Part shown: in pieces, positions 27,800-35,987 of the stretch
Layout: each line of letters opens with the position of its first letter
How positions within the stretch are numbered: position 1 is the stretch's first letter
Made by a program: the position numbers and the translations under genes
DNA from: Persicobacter psychrovividus
GTDB taxonomy: Bacteria; Bacteroidota; Bacteroidia; Cytophagales; Cyclobacteriaceae
Reading direction: 5' to 3'
NCBI RefSeq assembly: GCF_036492425.1
Contig: NZ_AP025292.1
Location: 2,976,001-3,040,000 of the forward strand
DNA: 64,000 nt
The notes under the pieces: generated by a model
Databases searched by the model: none
What the model was told of the DNA's origin: nothing
Seen by the model: only the letters and a program-made list of their open reading frames with translations

Positions 27800-28589
27800 T
27801 ATAAATGTCGTAATATTTATCTAAAAAGTTTTCTTCTTCGACAGTGTCAATTTGCTTATGTGTCATTCCTTCAAACAGACCTTTCAATGTATCATTGTAT
27901 TCGTCCTGTTCGGCTTTCACGACAGCATCAGCATATTCAACGCCCATCTTGATGAATCCTTCGAAGTCTGTTGACATTGCTTGCAACATCTCATCTTCAA
28001 TATCAATCATCTTAATTTTCTCGAATATATCCTGAGAAAACTTCTGAGGCAAGTGATTGTTGTAAATAGTGAACACCGATTTCGCATTTTTGAAAATCGG
28101 ATCGTTTTTGTAAGAGGTTTTCAAATACATTGGAATCAAACCAGTCATCCAGTCGTTGCAATGTACAACATCTGGCTCCCAGCCTAATTTTTTCACGGTT
28201 TCGATCACTCCCTTACAAAAGAAGATCGCCCGTTCATCGTTATCGGCGTGCAGATTATTTTCCTTATCCACAAATACAGATTTGCGCTGGAAGTAATCCT
28301 CGTTGTCGATAAAGTACACTTGTAGTCGGGCGTTAGGGATAGAAGCAACCTTGATTACCAATGGTTTCTCCTCTTCTCCTACGGCAATATTAATACCTGA
28401 TAAACGAACTACTTCGTGCAAACGATTTTTGCGTTCGTTGATCAACCCAAAACGAGGTACCATAATCCGAATCTCCATTCCGCGCTCTTGCATCTCCTGA
28501 GGAAGCTTGCGCACAAAATCAGCGACTTGCGAAGTTTGGAGAAATGGGTTAATTTCGGTAGCTACGTATAGAATTCGAAGTTTTGACAT
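27783..28589 (-). CDS. Single-domain glycogen/starch synthase-like protein (GT5 N-terminal domain)
   Basis: 268 residues corresponding only to the N-terminal half of GT5 glycogen synthases (normally about 480). ILYVATEINPF opens the domain, and DVVHCNDWMTGLIPMYLKT is the conserved DWHTG-type region. The substrate motif KxGGLADV is replaced by QTSQVADFV and the whole C-terminal nucleotide-sugar domain is missing. Such short proteins are typical of Bacteroidota and lie between DUF4270 and pan genes. Whether it has glycosyltransferase activity is doubtful; annotation as 'glycogen synthase' should be read as homology only. Confidence 0.8.
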   Translation of the reverse strand: MSKLRILYVATEINPFLQTSQVADFVRKLPQEMQERGMEIRIMVPRFGLINERKNRLHEVVRLSGINIAVGEEEKPLVIKVASIPNARLQVYFIDNEDYFQRKSVFVDKENNLHADNDERAIFFCKGVIETVKKLGWEPDVVHCNDWMTGLIPMYLKTSYKNDPIFKNAKSVFTIYNNHLPQKFSQDIFEKIKMIDIEDEMLQAMSTDFEGFIKMGVEYADAVVKAEQDEYNDTLKGLFEGMTHKQIDTVEEENFLDKYYDIYNELVG

Positions 28590-28626
28590 ACTGTTATTGA
28601 GTAAGATTAATCAAACAAAGGGAACA

Positions 28627-28634
28627 CAAAATTA
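28627..28634 (-). promoter_or_regulatory. Promoter -7 element of the synthase-like/DUF4270 operon
   Basis: On the minus strand TAATTTTG matches TAnnTTTG and lies 38 nt before the ATG. TTGA lies about 19 nt further upstream, a plausible -33 element. Confidence 0.5.
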
Positions 28635-28688
28635 CGAAAATTTAAGCGATTCTCAATTTATTTAGGTTAAAATCATAGATTTAGGGTT

Positions 28689-28696
28689 TAAATTTG
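28689..28696 (+). promoter_or_regulatory. Promoter -7 element of panC
   Basis: TAAATTTG matches TAnnTTTG exactly and ends 18 nt before the panC ATG. A TTTAGG about 24 nt upstream could serve as a weak -33. Confidence 0.45.
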
Positions 28697-28714
28697 CAGG
28701 AATAAAGATTAATC

Positions 28715-29566
28715 ATGCTAATTATAAATACTATTTCTGAGATCCGGGCCTATGTACGTGAGCAAAAACGTGACGGCAAGGCGATTGGCTTTGTGCCAAC
28801 AATGGGGGCGCTTCACGAAGGCCACCTATCACTTATTAAAGAATCTACGGACCGTTCCCTGACGACCATCTGCAGTATTTTCGTCAATCCTACGCAATTC
28901 AACAATGCCGAGGATTTGGAAAAGTACCCGCGGACTTTCGAGGCCGATGTCGAGATGCTGGAACGTGCAGGCTGTGCGGCAGTGTTTGCTCCTACTGCTG
29001 AGATCATGTACCCCAAAGGAACACCCCTGGGCTTTGATTTTTCCCCCCTCGATCAAATCATGGAAGGGAAATTCCGCCCAGGCCACTTCAGCGGTGTCGG
29101 TTTGGTGGTTAATAAGCTGTTCAATATTGTTCAGCCAGATCAGGCTTTCTTCGGCGAAAAAGACTTTCAGCAACTGGCCATTATCCGCAAAATGGTATAT
29201 GATCTTGATATGCCCGTTGAGATTGTCGGCTGCCCTATCCTTCGGGAGGCCAATGGCTTAGCCATGAGTTCCCGTAACAGACGCCTTTCTGAACATGCCA
29301 AAAACGAAATTGCACCGGCGATCAATCAGGCGCTGATGAGTACGGCACAATGCTTGCGACGTTTGGGTTCGTTGGAGAAAGGTCGAAAGGCTTTCGATAA
29401 CGTGATGTCACAACACCCTGAAATGGAACTGGAATATCTGGAGATTGTCGATACAGCGACCCTTGAGACCGTTGAACGACTGAAACTGGGACAAAAAGTA
29501 ACGGTATGTGTTGCTGCTTATCTTGAGGGGGTTCGCCTGATTGATAACCGCACCTTCAGCATCTAA
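28715..29566 (+). CDS. panC: Pantoate--beta-alanine ligase (pantothenate synthetase)
   Basis: 283 residues, full length. It condenses pantoate and beta-alanine using ATP to make pantothenate (vitamin B5, precursor of coenzyme A). Signature motifs are PTMGALHEGHLSLI near residue 28 (the HxGH nucleotidyl-transfer motif), SIFVNPTQF, FRPGHFSGVGLVVNKLFN, FGEKDFQQLAIIR and the KMSKS-like AMSSRN. panD, which makes the beta-alanine substrate, follows 194 nt downstream in the same direction, and the promoter region is shared with the divergent synthase-like gene. Confidence 0.97.
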   Translation: MLIINTISEIRAYVREQKRDGKAIGFVPTMGALHEGHLSLIKESTDRSLTTICSIFVNPTQFNNAEDLEKYPRTFEADVEMLERAGCAAVFAPTAEIMYPKGTPLGFDFSPLDQIMEGKFRPGHFSGVGLVVNKLFNIVQPDQAFFGEKDFQQLAIIRKMVYDLDMPVEIVGCPILREANGLAMSSRNRRLSEHAKNEIAPAINQALMSTAQCLRRLGSLEKGRKAFDNVMSQHPEMELEYLEIVDTATLETVERLKLGQKVTVCVAAYLEGVRLIDNRTFSI

Positions 29567-29760
29567 GCGGCTAAAAGCCAAACAAATGCTGTTCCCTTGC
29601 TAAAATTGGCTTTTCAGCATCAGATTTTTCTATTTTATTAGGGATAGTTGGATAAAAATATAAAATTGCATTTTGAAATATATTGTACTTTCAACTGTTG
29701 AATAATGAAGGCACAATCAAAAATTATCCCATCCCAAAGGGGATGACAGATTTTGGAAAG

Positions 29761-30111
29761 ATGAACATTGAAGTAGTAAAATCTAAAATCCATCGCGTAA
29801 AAGTTACGCAGGCAGAATTGCACTATGTAGGAAGTATCACTATTGATGCCGACCTATTGGATGGCGCAAACATTTTAGAGGGCGAAAAAGTCCAGATTGT
29901 AAACGTCAATAATGGCGAGCGCATCGAAACCTACACTATTGCCGGAGAAAGAGGCAGTGGTATGGTATGTTTGAATGGGCCTGCTGCCCGTCGTGTACAA
30001 GTAGGGGATATCATTATTATCATCTCTTACGGAAGCATGGATTTTGAAGAAGCGAAAAAAGGCTTTAAGCCGTCGATCGTCTTCCCTGATGGCGACAATA
30101 AAATCGCCTAA
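29761..30111 (+). CDS. panD: Aspartate 1-decarboxylase (pyruvoyl-dependent)
   Basis: 116 residues from ATG 29761. PanD decarboxylates aspartate to beta-alanine for pantothenate synthesis. The proenzyme cleaves itself between Gly24 and Ser25 in [10 protein letters not shown], turning the serine into the pyruvoyl cofactor. Other family features are the N-terminal [22 protein letters not shown] and the [13 protein letters not shown] segment. Upstream in-frame starts near 29683 would add 26 residues not found in the family. Works directly with PanC encoded upstream. Confidence 0.96.
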   Translation: MNIEVVKSKIHRVKVTQAELHYVGSITIDADLLDGANILEGEKVQIVNVNNGERIETYTIAGERGSGMVCLNGPAARRVQVGDIIIIISYGSMDFEEAKKGFKPSIVFPDGDNKIA

Positions 30112-30147
30112 ACAAAATAGCGAGACCTTTATGGGTCAAATTTAGTT

Positions 30148-30191
30148 AAGTTCAGCGCACCTCCATTTATGAGTTGCGCTGAACTTTTTTT
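30148..30191 (+). terminator. Terminator after panD
   Basis: AAGTTCAGCGCA ... TGCGCTGAACTT makes a 12-bp stem followed by a run of T, ending just before the next gene's start, so the flippase-like gene probably has read-through or its own promoter. Confidence 0.88.
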
Positions 30192-30193
30192 AC

Positions 30194-31246
30194 ATGAATG
30201 CCCCTCCTATGAAGCATCTGACCACCGTCATCAAATACCTCATTTCCCTGAGTATTTCTCTTGGGCTGCTATATTATGTCTTTAAAGACATTGATTTTTC
30301 TGAGCTGAGCAGCCGCGCCACCGACCTCCGATACAGCTGGTTGTTACTCTCCATGGCACTGGCGATTGTCAGTCATATTGCCCGTGCCTACCGATGGAAC
30401 CTGATGCTCAAGCCGCTTGGTCATAAAAATCTGAGTGTTTTCAGAACTTTTCTCGCCGTTATGGTGGGTTATTTTGGCAACCTGATTATCCCAAGGGCAG
30501 GGGAGGTGATTCGTTGCGGTATGCTGAAACGCTCAGATCAGGTACCAGTATCCACGGGTGTTGGCAGTGTTGTGGCAGAAAGACTTCTGGACCTGATCAT
30601 GCTTTTGGCGAGCGTTGTTTTGGTCATTTTCCTGGAGTTCGATAAACTGTATGGCTTTATTATTGGCCTGTTTTCCAATAAATACGATCAGCATTCGGCC
30701 ATTGTGCCTATTCTGCTTATTTTGACTGGAGGCTTCTTTACCATGGTTTTTCTCGGTATTTACCTGTGGAAAAAACAGCGAACATGGCTACGCAAAAATG
30801 CCCTTTTCCTTCGGGTGGAAGCATTCATCGAACAACTTAGTGCAGGACTGATGTCCATTCAGTCTCTTGAAAACAAGACCGGCTTTTTCCTCTCGACGAT
30901 CGTCATCTGGGTGATGTATTTCACCATGTCATATGTCATTTTCTTTTCTACTCCTATCACCGAACACCTGACGCTCCGTATCGGGCTTGCGATGTTTGTG
31001 ATGGGTGGCCTTGGAATGGCGGCGCCCGTACAAGGAGGCATTGGTGCCTACCACTGGATTGTCAGCCAAACCCTCGCCTTATATGGGATGAACCTGACCG
31101 ATGGCGTGTTCTTTGCCACCGTAATGCATACCACCCAAACACTGATGATTCTGATTGTCGGTGGTTTGTCGTTAGCGGTTTCCCTGATCATGTTTCAGAA
31201 GAAAGGAGAAGCTTCTTCTGGGGAATCCATAATCAGTACCTCCTAA
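30194..31246 (+). CDS. Flippase-like / lysylphosphatidylglycerol synthase transmembrane-region protein
   Basis: 350 residues with about eight transmembrane helices. The pattern [30 protein letters not shown] and [21 protein letters not shown] near residues 45-115 and [13 protein letters not shown] are hallmarks of the UPF0104/LPG_synthase_TM family (MprF N-terminal flippase domain, AglD). The soluble lysyl-transferase domain of MprF is absent, so lipid flipping or a polysaccharide-linked role is more likely than lysinylation. ATG codons at 30194 and 30209 are both possible. Often follows panD in this phylum. Confidence 0.85.
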   Translation: MNAPPMKHLTTVIKYLISLSISLGLLYYVFKDIDFSELSSRATDLRYSWLLLSMALAIVSHIARAYRWNLMLKPLGHKNLSVFRTFLAVMVGYFGNLIIPRAGEVIRCGMLKRSDQVPVSTGVGSVVAERLLDLIMLLASVVLVIFLEFDKLYGFIIGLFSNKYDQHSAIVPILLILTGGFFTMVFLGIYLWKKQRTWLRKNALFLRVEAFIEQLSAGLMSIQSLENKTGFFLSTIVIWVMYFTMSYVIFFSTPITEHLTLRIGLAMFVMGGLGMAAPVQGGIGAYHWIVSQTLALYGMNLTDGVFFATVMHTTQTLMILIVGGLSLAVSLIMFQKKGEASSGESIISTS

Positions 31247-31337
31247 GGTTAAAGTAAAAGATGTAAAGGAGTATTTATTTTGTCCACAGATTACACAGAT
31301 TTCCGCAGATATTTTTGTGAGATCTACTCATGACAGG

Positions 31338-31356
31338 TCGTGGCGTCCCGCTACGA
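31338..31356 (+). repeat. TCC-loop hairpin (copy in repeat 1)
   Basis: TCGTGGCG-TCC-CGCTACGA pairs over 8 bp with one G-U wobble. The layout of arms around a TCC loop resembles the larger hairpins at 53540 and 57393. Confidence 0.5.
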
Positions 31357-31406
31357 TCCCCAAAAAATTAAGCACCCGCGCTTATCAATACCGAAAAAAT
31401 ATCATT

Positions 31407-31895
31407 ATGAATACCACAGCAAATAAAATCATTACCTGGGAACAGATCGAAGAAACCATGGACGCCTACCGTAAAGCCGGCGAGCGTATTGTGTTCTCTA
31501 ACGGCTGTTTCGATATCCTTCATTTAGGCCACATCGACTACCTTGAAAAAGCCCGTGAAAAAGGGGATCGCCTGGTGATGGGACTGAATACAGATGCCTC
31601 CGTCAGTAAGCTGAAAGGCCCGGAACGCCCGATCAATAACGAGTATGCCCGCGCAAGAATGCTGGCTGCTTTGGCTTTTGTGGATAATGTGATCCTGTTT
31701 GGTGAAGAAACACCACAGCTATTGATTGAGACCGTCAAGCCGGATGTTCTGGTGAAAGGAAATGATTATACCATAGACAATATTGTGGGAGCGCCTTTCG
31801 TTTTGGAACGCGGCGGGAGTGTCGAAACGGTCGAGTTGGTGGAAGGATTCTCCACCACCAATATGATTGAAAAAATCAGAAAAGTAGGCCTCTAA
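31407..31895 (+). CDS. D-glycero-beta-D-manno-heptose 1-phosphate adenylyltransferase, copy 1
   Basis: 162 residues from the ATG at 31407. It matches the C-terminal (RfaE2/HldE2) half of HldE: a cytidylyltransferase-like domain with the nucleotide motif [17 protein letters not shown] near residue 29 and the EGFSTTNMI motif near the end. It activates heptose-1-phosphate with ATP to ADP-heptose, a lipopolysaccharide-core precursor. The kinase half is not here. A longer frame upstream runs through the repeated hairpin region and is unlikely to be translated. An identical protein is encoded at 34960. A terminator follows (31914-31951). Confidence 0.88.
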   Translation: MNTTANKIITWEQIEETMDAYRKAGERIVFSNGCFDILHLGHIDYLEKAREKGDRLVMGLNTDASVSKLKGPERPINNEYARARMLAALAFVDNVILFGEETPQLLIETVKPDVLVKGNDYTIDNIVGAPFVLERGGSVETVELVEGFSTTNMIEKIRKVGL

Positions 31896-31910
31896 AATCG
31901 CTTCAATTAA

Positions 31911-31951
31911 AAAATTAATCCGCACTCTCGCACGCAGAAGGCGGATTTTTT
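31911..31951 (+). terminator. Terminator after adenylyltransferase copy 1
   Basis: AATCCGC ... GCGGATT stem followed by TTTT; the same hairpin occurs after copy 2 at 35464-35504. Confidence 0.8.
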
Positions 31952-32066
31952 CCTGTCTTCGCCACCTTTTTTGGCTGATTTTCGCTACACCCTAAAAATC
32001 AATCGATTACAATAAAAACAGGTCAAAAGTGGGTGTCCCGTTTCTAAATTTTGCCTAATTTAAGGC

Positions 32067-32426
32067 ATGTTTGTGCGTGAAAAACTCAATAAAAGTGGTA
32101 CCATTAGTGTCCAAGTCATACTGAAATCCTCAAAAAAGTACAAAGTTGTTAAGACTTTTGGCTCATCGGCTGACCCAAACGAGATTTTAGCACTTAAAAA
32201 TGAAGCAAATCAATGGATTCATGGTCAGACTGGTCAGGTTGCCATTAATTTCGATAATCAAAGAGCCGAAACTGAACAGGTCCTTGACAAAATAGATCAA
32301 GTCAAATCAGTTGGCATTGACCTTCTACTAAATTCTATTTATGACGAAATAGGCTTTAATCTTGTCGGTGATCTCTTATTTCGGAGATTAGTATTTTCTC
32401 GCATTGAATATCCTGTAAGCAAGCTA
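32067..32426 (+). pseudogene. IS1634-family transposase, N-terminal part (disrupted)
   Basis: First 120 codons of the transposase (MFVREKLNKSGTISVQVI ... IEYPVSKL), ending where the nested IS630 has inserted. The family's N-terminal region with the LLFRRLVFSRIEYPVSKL segment is recognisable. Beyond 32426 the frame runs two codons into the IS630 end and stops. The catalytic domain is on the far side of the insertion, so this fragment alone cannot transpose. Confidence 0.82.
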
Positions 32427-32454
32427 GTGCGATAACCCTTAAATACCACCCGAT

Positions 32455-33186
32455 TTAAAACCCACCAAAACACCACTCAATTGGCTTTTTCCATCTTTCA
32501 TTGTAATACTCAATATAGTTGGTGATTTTTCTTTCTAAATTAGGGACCGAGTTAAATTGCCCATTACGAATTACATGCTTCTGTAAACGGCCAAACCAAT
32601 TCTCTATTTGGTTCAACCAAGAGCAATGTTTTGGAGTATATTGAAATCTGATTTTATGGTCTTTATCCTCTAAAAATTCCATCCTGGACTTCATCGTCTT
32701 TAATACTCCACACCGTCCTTTCTTACCTAAATCACTGTCATAATTTACTTTATCAGCAATTAGCTTGACTAATGACTCTGATTTATGTGTATTAAGCTGG
32801 TCTGCAATAAAAACGATTTTTTTGTTAGGGTATTTATCGATGATTGACTCTATAAATTTACAAAAATCCTCCTCATTCCGAGTCTGTCCAAGTTGATATT
32901 TGGTGACCTCGCCGTCCATTATATTCAGGCCTGCGATTAAACAGGTCGTTCCGTTCCGCTTGTATTCTGGGTCTACTCGCTTAACTTGACCGCTTTTTGC
33001 TGTGGTTATTTTTATGTTTTGTTTAGCTTGAATACCCGTCTTTTCATCCACAGAAATAGTCACAACATCGTCTGATTGCTCCAAATAAACACTGCAAACA
33101 TCAGAAACACGGTCGTTATGCTCCTGTTGGTCACCTATTTTTGGATGTATCCAATATTCAGTTTTATGAGGACTTAATTCGTTTTT
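32455..33186 (-). CDS. IS630-family transposase, catalytic part (second frame)
   Basis: DDE_3 endonuclease domain. The frame is open from 33186 and continues the protein through ELSPHKTEYWIHP. Catalytic acids are visible in ISVDEKTG, FIADQLNTHKS and NQIENWFGRL. It is offset by +1 from the upstream frame, and no good independent start exists; the only starts are weak codons such as TTG at 33084. It is most likely made as a fusion with the helix-turn-helix part by slippage at an A7 run (33182-33188), or the element may be frame-shifted and dead. Confidence 0.85.
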   Translation of the reverse strand, partial: KNELSPHKTEYWIHPKIGDQQEHNDRVSDVCSVYLEQSDDVVTISVDEKTGIQAKQNIKITTAKSGQVKRVDPEYKRNGTTCLIAGLNIMDGEVTKYQLGQTRNEEDFCKFIESIIDKYPNKKIVFIADQLNTHKSESLVKLIADKVNYDSDLGKKGRCGVLKTMKSRMEFLEDKDHKIRFQYTPKHCSWLNQIENWFGRLQKHVIRNGQFNSVPNLERKITNYIEYYNERWKKPIEWCFGGF

Positions 33187-33673
33187 TTAAAAGTCGACCA
33201 ACATGACTTGATGAGATTTCGATTCCCATTTTCTTCGCTTGCTCACTCAAAGACTCATGAGACCATTCAGTGATTGGAACATCATAATCTTGAGGATCTT
33301 GGCAGCTTAATGTTTGCACTTGAATTTTTTCTTCGGCAGTTAAACGAGGTTTCCTTCCGCTTCTTTTAGAATCAGTTAATTGTTCATAAATAAGTCGGAT
33401 AAATTCAGTATCTCCTATTTTATTTTGGGTTTCATCTAACTCATTGATTGCGTCCCATTTATTAAGCCATCTCTTCACTGTATTGGGATCTGCTTTTTCA
33501 TTAGCACAAATCTCTTTGAAGCTTAACCCCTTATTAAAATGGTACACAAATGAGGCTCGGCGACGAATATTTGAAGGCGTCTTCCCACTATTAATAATTC
33601 TAAATAGTAGTCTCTCTTCTCGCTCCGTCAGATCAATGACAATAGATGTTTTTCTTCCCATACAGTGATTCAA
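33164..33673 (-). CDS. IS630-family transposase, DNA-binding part (first frame)
   Basis: 169 residues with two helix-turn-helix regions: FKEICANEKADPNTVKRWLN near residue 55, and ESLSEQAKKMGIEISSSHVGRLLKK near residue 140 (winged helix). A GRKPRLTAEEK linker (GRPR-type AT-hook-like segment) lies between them. It ends at the slippery A7. Together with the second frame it makes a full-length transposase of about 400 residues. Confidence 0.85.
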   Translation of the reverse strand: MNHCMGRKTSIVIDLTEREERLLFRIINSGKTPSNIRRRASFVYHFNKGLSFKEICANEKADPNTVKRWLNKWDAINELDETQNKIGDTEFIRLIYEQLTDSKRSGRKPRLTAEEKIQVQTLSCQDPQDYDVPITEWSHESLSEQAKKMGIEISSSHVGRLLKKRIKSS

Positions 33674-33709
33674 GAAAAAATCATGCTAAATTTAGGGGGT
33701 GTAGCACTA

Positions 33710-34858
33710 GCGACAACAGAGCATTGGTCGTTAAATCATGGGATGAATGTCTCTGTCAATACTGTTTACAGGCTAATGGATAAGGTTCATTCAGAGTATA
33801 AAGAGATATTACAACATCTTAGCTTCGAACACTCGAAACAAGTTTTAGAAGGCGAGGTGAATATTGCATTTTATGATGTAACCACTCTTTATTTTGAAAC
33901 AGATCATCAAGATGATTTAAGAAAAACAGGCTTTTCAAAAGAGGGGAAACATCAAAATCCGCAAATTGTACTGGGCTTATTGGTTAGTAGAGGAGGCTAT
34001 CCACTTGCTTACGAAATATTTGAAGGTAATAAGTTTGAAGGGCATACCATGTTGCCTATCGTGGATGAGTTCTGCAACAAATATAATATTACCAAGTTGG
34101 TAGTTGTTGCTGATTCAGGGCTCATGTCTAATAAAAATGTAAAAGAACTACTTAATAAAGGCTATGGATTTATTCTCGGAGCAAGAATTAAGAACATGAA
34201 CAAAGAAGTCAAAGACCAAATATTAAACTTGACTTTGGGTAATGGAGAGTCTGCTGAAATAGCTCAACCTGATGGATTAAGGCTGATTATTACATATTCT
34301 GACAAAAGAGCCAAAAAGGATGGTAAAAACAGACAAAAAGGGCTTGATAAACTCAAGAAGAATATTGCATCAGGTAAGCTTACAAAGTCCAATATCAATA
34401 ACAGAGGCTATAACAAATATTTAAAACTTGATGGCGAGGTAAAGGTGCAGTTAGATGAAGAGAAGTTCAAGGAAGATGGTAAATGGGATGGCCTAAAAGG
34501 CTATTTAACGAACGTAGAGGGTAATTCTGATGAAATCATTGCCAATTATGGAGAACTATGGAAAATTGAAAAAGCTTTTCGTATCTCGAAGACAGACTTA
34601 AAAATTAGACCTATATTCCATCGGATTCAAAAAAGAATTGAGAGTCATATCTGCATTTCCTTTGTTGCATATAAGGTACATAAAGAGTTGGAGAGACAGC
34701 TCAATATTAAAGAGGCAAGGCTAAGTCCTGAACAGGCAATCAAAATTGCTCGGAGCATTTACGAAATTCAGGTTCGACTACCAGATGGAAGCAAAATAAA
34801 CAAAGTACTTTTGTTGCAGCCCGAGCAGGTGAAATTGGCGGAATTATTCAATTTTTGA
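33710..34858 (+). pseudogene. IS1634-family transposase, catalytic part (disrupted)
   Basis: The C-terminal 382 residues of the split transposase, starting directly after the IS630 with ATTEHWSLNHGMNVS. DDE residues of the IS4 superfamily are visible: FYDVTTLYFET, VVVADSGLMSNKN and the YGELWKIEKAFRISKTDL region (the Y-x-x-x-W-x-I-E-x-x-F variant). A spurious frame reading in from the IS630 end could start at 33665. The gene cannot work while split. Confidence 0.85.
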
Positions 34859-34959
34859 CTTGGGTGTCCCGATGGCGAAAACAGGACAGGTCGTGGCGTC
34901 CCGCTACGATCCCCAAAAAATTAAGCACCCGCGCTTATCAATACCGAAAAAATATCATT

Positions 34960-35448
34960 ATGAATACCACAGCAAATAAAATCATTACCTGGGAACAGAT
35001 CGAAGAAACCATGGACGCCTACCGCAAAGCCGGCGAGCGTATTGTGTTCTCTAACGGCTGTTTCGATATCCTTCATTTAGGCCACATCGACTACCTTGAA
35101 AAAGCCCGTGAAAAAGGGGATCGCCTGGTGATGGGGCTGAATACAGATGCCTCCGTCAGTAAGCTGAAAGGCCCGGAACGCCCGATCAATAACGAGTATG
35201 CCCGCGCAAGAATGCTGGCTGCTTTGGCTTTTGTGGATAATGTAATCCTGTTCGGTGAAGAAACACCACAGCTATTGATTGAGACCGTCAAGCCGGATGT
35301 TCTTGTGAAGGGAAACGATTATACTATAGACAATATTGTGGGAGCGCCTTTCGTTTTGGAACGCGGCGGGAGTGTCGAAACGGTCGAGTTGGTGGAAGGA
35401 TTCTCCACCACCAATATGATTGAAAAAATCAGAAAAGTAGGCCTCTAA
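34960..35448 (+). CDS. D-glycero-beta-D-manno-heptose 1-phosphate adenylyltransferase, copy 2
   Basis: 162 residues, identical in protein sequence to copy 1 at 31407 despite eight nucleotide differences, all silent. Motifs are the same ([22 protein letters not shown]). Because the IS1634 element ends about 75 bases upstream, expression depends either on sequences inside the repeat or on a promoter in the transposon. The same terminator follows. Which copy is ancestral cannot be decided from this window. Confidence 0.88.
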   Translation: MNTTANKIITWEQIEETMDAYRKAGERIVFSNGCFDILHLGHIDYLEKAREKGDRLVMGLNTDASVSKLKGPERPINNEYARARMLAALAFVDNVILFGEETPQLLIETVKPDVLVKGNDYTIDNIVGAPFVLERGGSVETVELVEGFSTTNMIEKIRKVGL

Positions 35449-35463
35449 AATCACTTCAATTAA

Positions 35464-35504
35464 AAAATTAATCCGCACTCTCGCACGCAGAAGGCGGATT
35501 TTTT
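35464..35504 (+). terminator. Terminator after adenylyltransferase copy 2
   Basis: AATCCGC ... GCGGATTTTTTG, identical in the stem to the hairpin after copy 1. Confidence 0.8.
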
Positions 35505-35563
35505 GTTTTTCAGCAGCATTATTTTCCCCATGATTTTAAAACCGGCATTGTATTGGCTATATT

Positions 35564-35588
35564 TATCGTAAATTCACGATAAACGATA
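35564..35588 (+). promoter_or_regulatory. Candidate ArsR operator before the repressor gene
   Basis: TATCGT-aaattc-ACGATA is an inverted repeat with a 6-base spacer, followed at 35583 by a third half-site ACGATA. It ends 4 nt before the ATG, where a bound dimer would block transcription or early elongation. The same half-site and spacer recur before the MATE gene. Confidence 0.65.
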
Positions 35589-35591
35589 AAT

Positions 35592-35924
35592 ATGAACAGC
35601 AAGGACAAAATCAGCTTCAGCGAGGAACAAATCCGTATGGCCACTTTGGCAAAAGCCATTGCGCATCCTGCCCGCATTGCTATTCTTCAGCATTTACTTG
35701 ATGCCAACGAGTGTATTTGTGGAGATTTTGTCAGTAAGCTTCCCTTGTCGCAATCTACGGTCAGTCAGCATTTAAAAGAACTGAAAAATGCGGGTTTGAT
35801 CAATGCGAGTGCCAACCCTCCCAAAATGATGTACTGTATCAATAAGCCCACCTTCGATGAGCTGGAGCAGTATTTCAAAAATTTAGTCAACAGAAAGGCC
35901 ATTAAAGATTGTTGTGAAAAATAA
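35592..35924 (+). CDS. ArsR-family winged-helix repressor
   Basis: 110 residues with one HTH_5 domain (about 15-100). The recognition helix is SQSTVSQHLKELKNAGLI. Upstream of it, NECICGDF resembles the ELCVCDL metal-binding motif of ArsR/CadC proteins, with one or two cysteines, and the C-terminus ends in DCCEK, so a thiol metal or redox sensor is plausible. It is expected to leave DNA when it binds its ligand. The genes behind it encode an exporter and glutathione synthesis. The ligand is not known. Confidence 0.9.
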   Translation: MNSKDKISFSEEQIRMATLAKAIAHPARIAILQHLLDANECICGDFVSKLPLSQSTVSQHLKELKNAGLINASANPPKMMYCINKPTFDELEQYFKNLVNRKAIKDCCEK

Positions 35925-35930
35925 GCATTC

Positions 35931-35953
35931 AGCCGAAAATATCGGCTTTTTTT
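35931..35953 (+). terminator. Terminator between the repressor and the MATE gene
   Basis: AGCCGA-aaat-ATCGGCT followed by TTTTTTT. It separates the repressor from the exporter gene, which then has its own operator-like site downstream. Confidence 0.75.
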
Positions 35954-35965
35954 CACTCCATAACC

Positions 35966-35981
35966 ATCGTAAAATAACGAT
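35966..35981 (+). promoter_or_regulatory. Second candidate ArsR operator before the MATE gene
   Basis: ATCGT-aaaata-ACGAT has the same half-site and 6-base spacer as the site upstream of the repressor. It lies 6 nt before the MATE start codon. Confidence 0.6.
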
Positions 35982-35987
35982 TAACCC

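Larger units (their letters stand above)
31332..31951 (+). repeat. Direct repeat copy 1 containing a whole adenylyltransferase gene
   Basis: About 620 bases repeated at 34885-35504, offset 3553. It covers 75 identical bases upstream, the gene, and the terminator. Within the gene the two copies differ at eight third-codon positions, none changing the protein, and one base differs downstream. Confidence 0.93.
32427..33707 (-). mobile_element. IS630-family insertion sequence nested in the IS1634 element
   Basis: 1281 bases bounded by TA at 32425-32426 and TA at 33708-33709, the target dinucleotide that IS630/Tc1-mariner elements duplicate. The terminal inverted repeats GTGCGATAACCCTTAAATA and GTGCTACACCCCCTAAATT match at about 14 of 19 positions. 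Deleting the element and one TA rejoins the IS1634 transposase as ...KL-ATTEHW... in frame, which proves the boundaries. It contains two transposase frames on the minus strand. Confidence 0.93.
32015..34884 (+). mobile_element. IS1634-family insertion sequence, interrupted
   Basis: The element lies between the two adenylyltransferase repeats. Its transposase gene starts at 32067 and resumes at 33710 after a nested IS630. Removing the nested element restores one open frame of 502 codons. Both edges carry TGGGTGTCCCG (near 32029 and 34861), and AAAACAGG occurs outside both ends (near 32015 and 34878), possibly the target duplication. The exact ends are uncertain. The element is visibly richer in A/T codons than its neighbours. 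Confidence 0.75.
34885..35504 (+). repeat. Direct repeat copy 2 containing a whole adenylyltransferase gene
   Basis: Second copy of the 620-base repeat (see 31332-31951). It begins only a few bases after the IS1634 right end, so all of its upstream sequence beyond 75 bases has been replaced by transposon DNA. Confidence 0.93.

Noticed and set aside
31332-35504. Composite transposon bounded by the adenylyltransferase repeats
   Set aside because: The direct repeats contain a housekeeping gene and not transposase or terminal inverted repeats, so duplication plus separate IS insertion explains them better.
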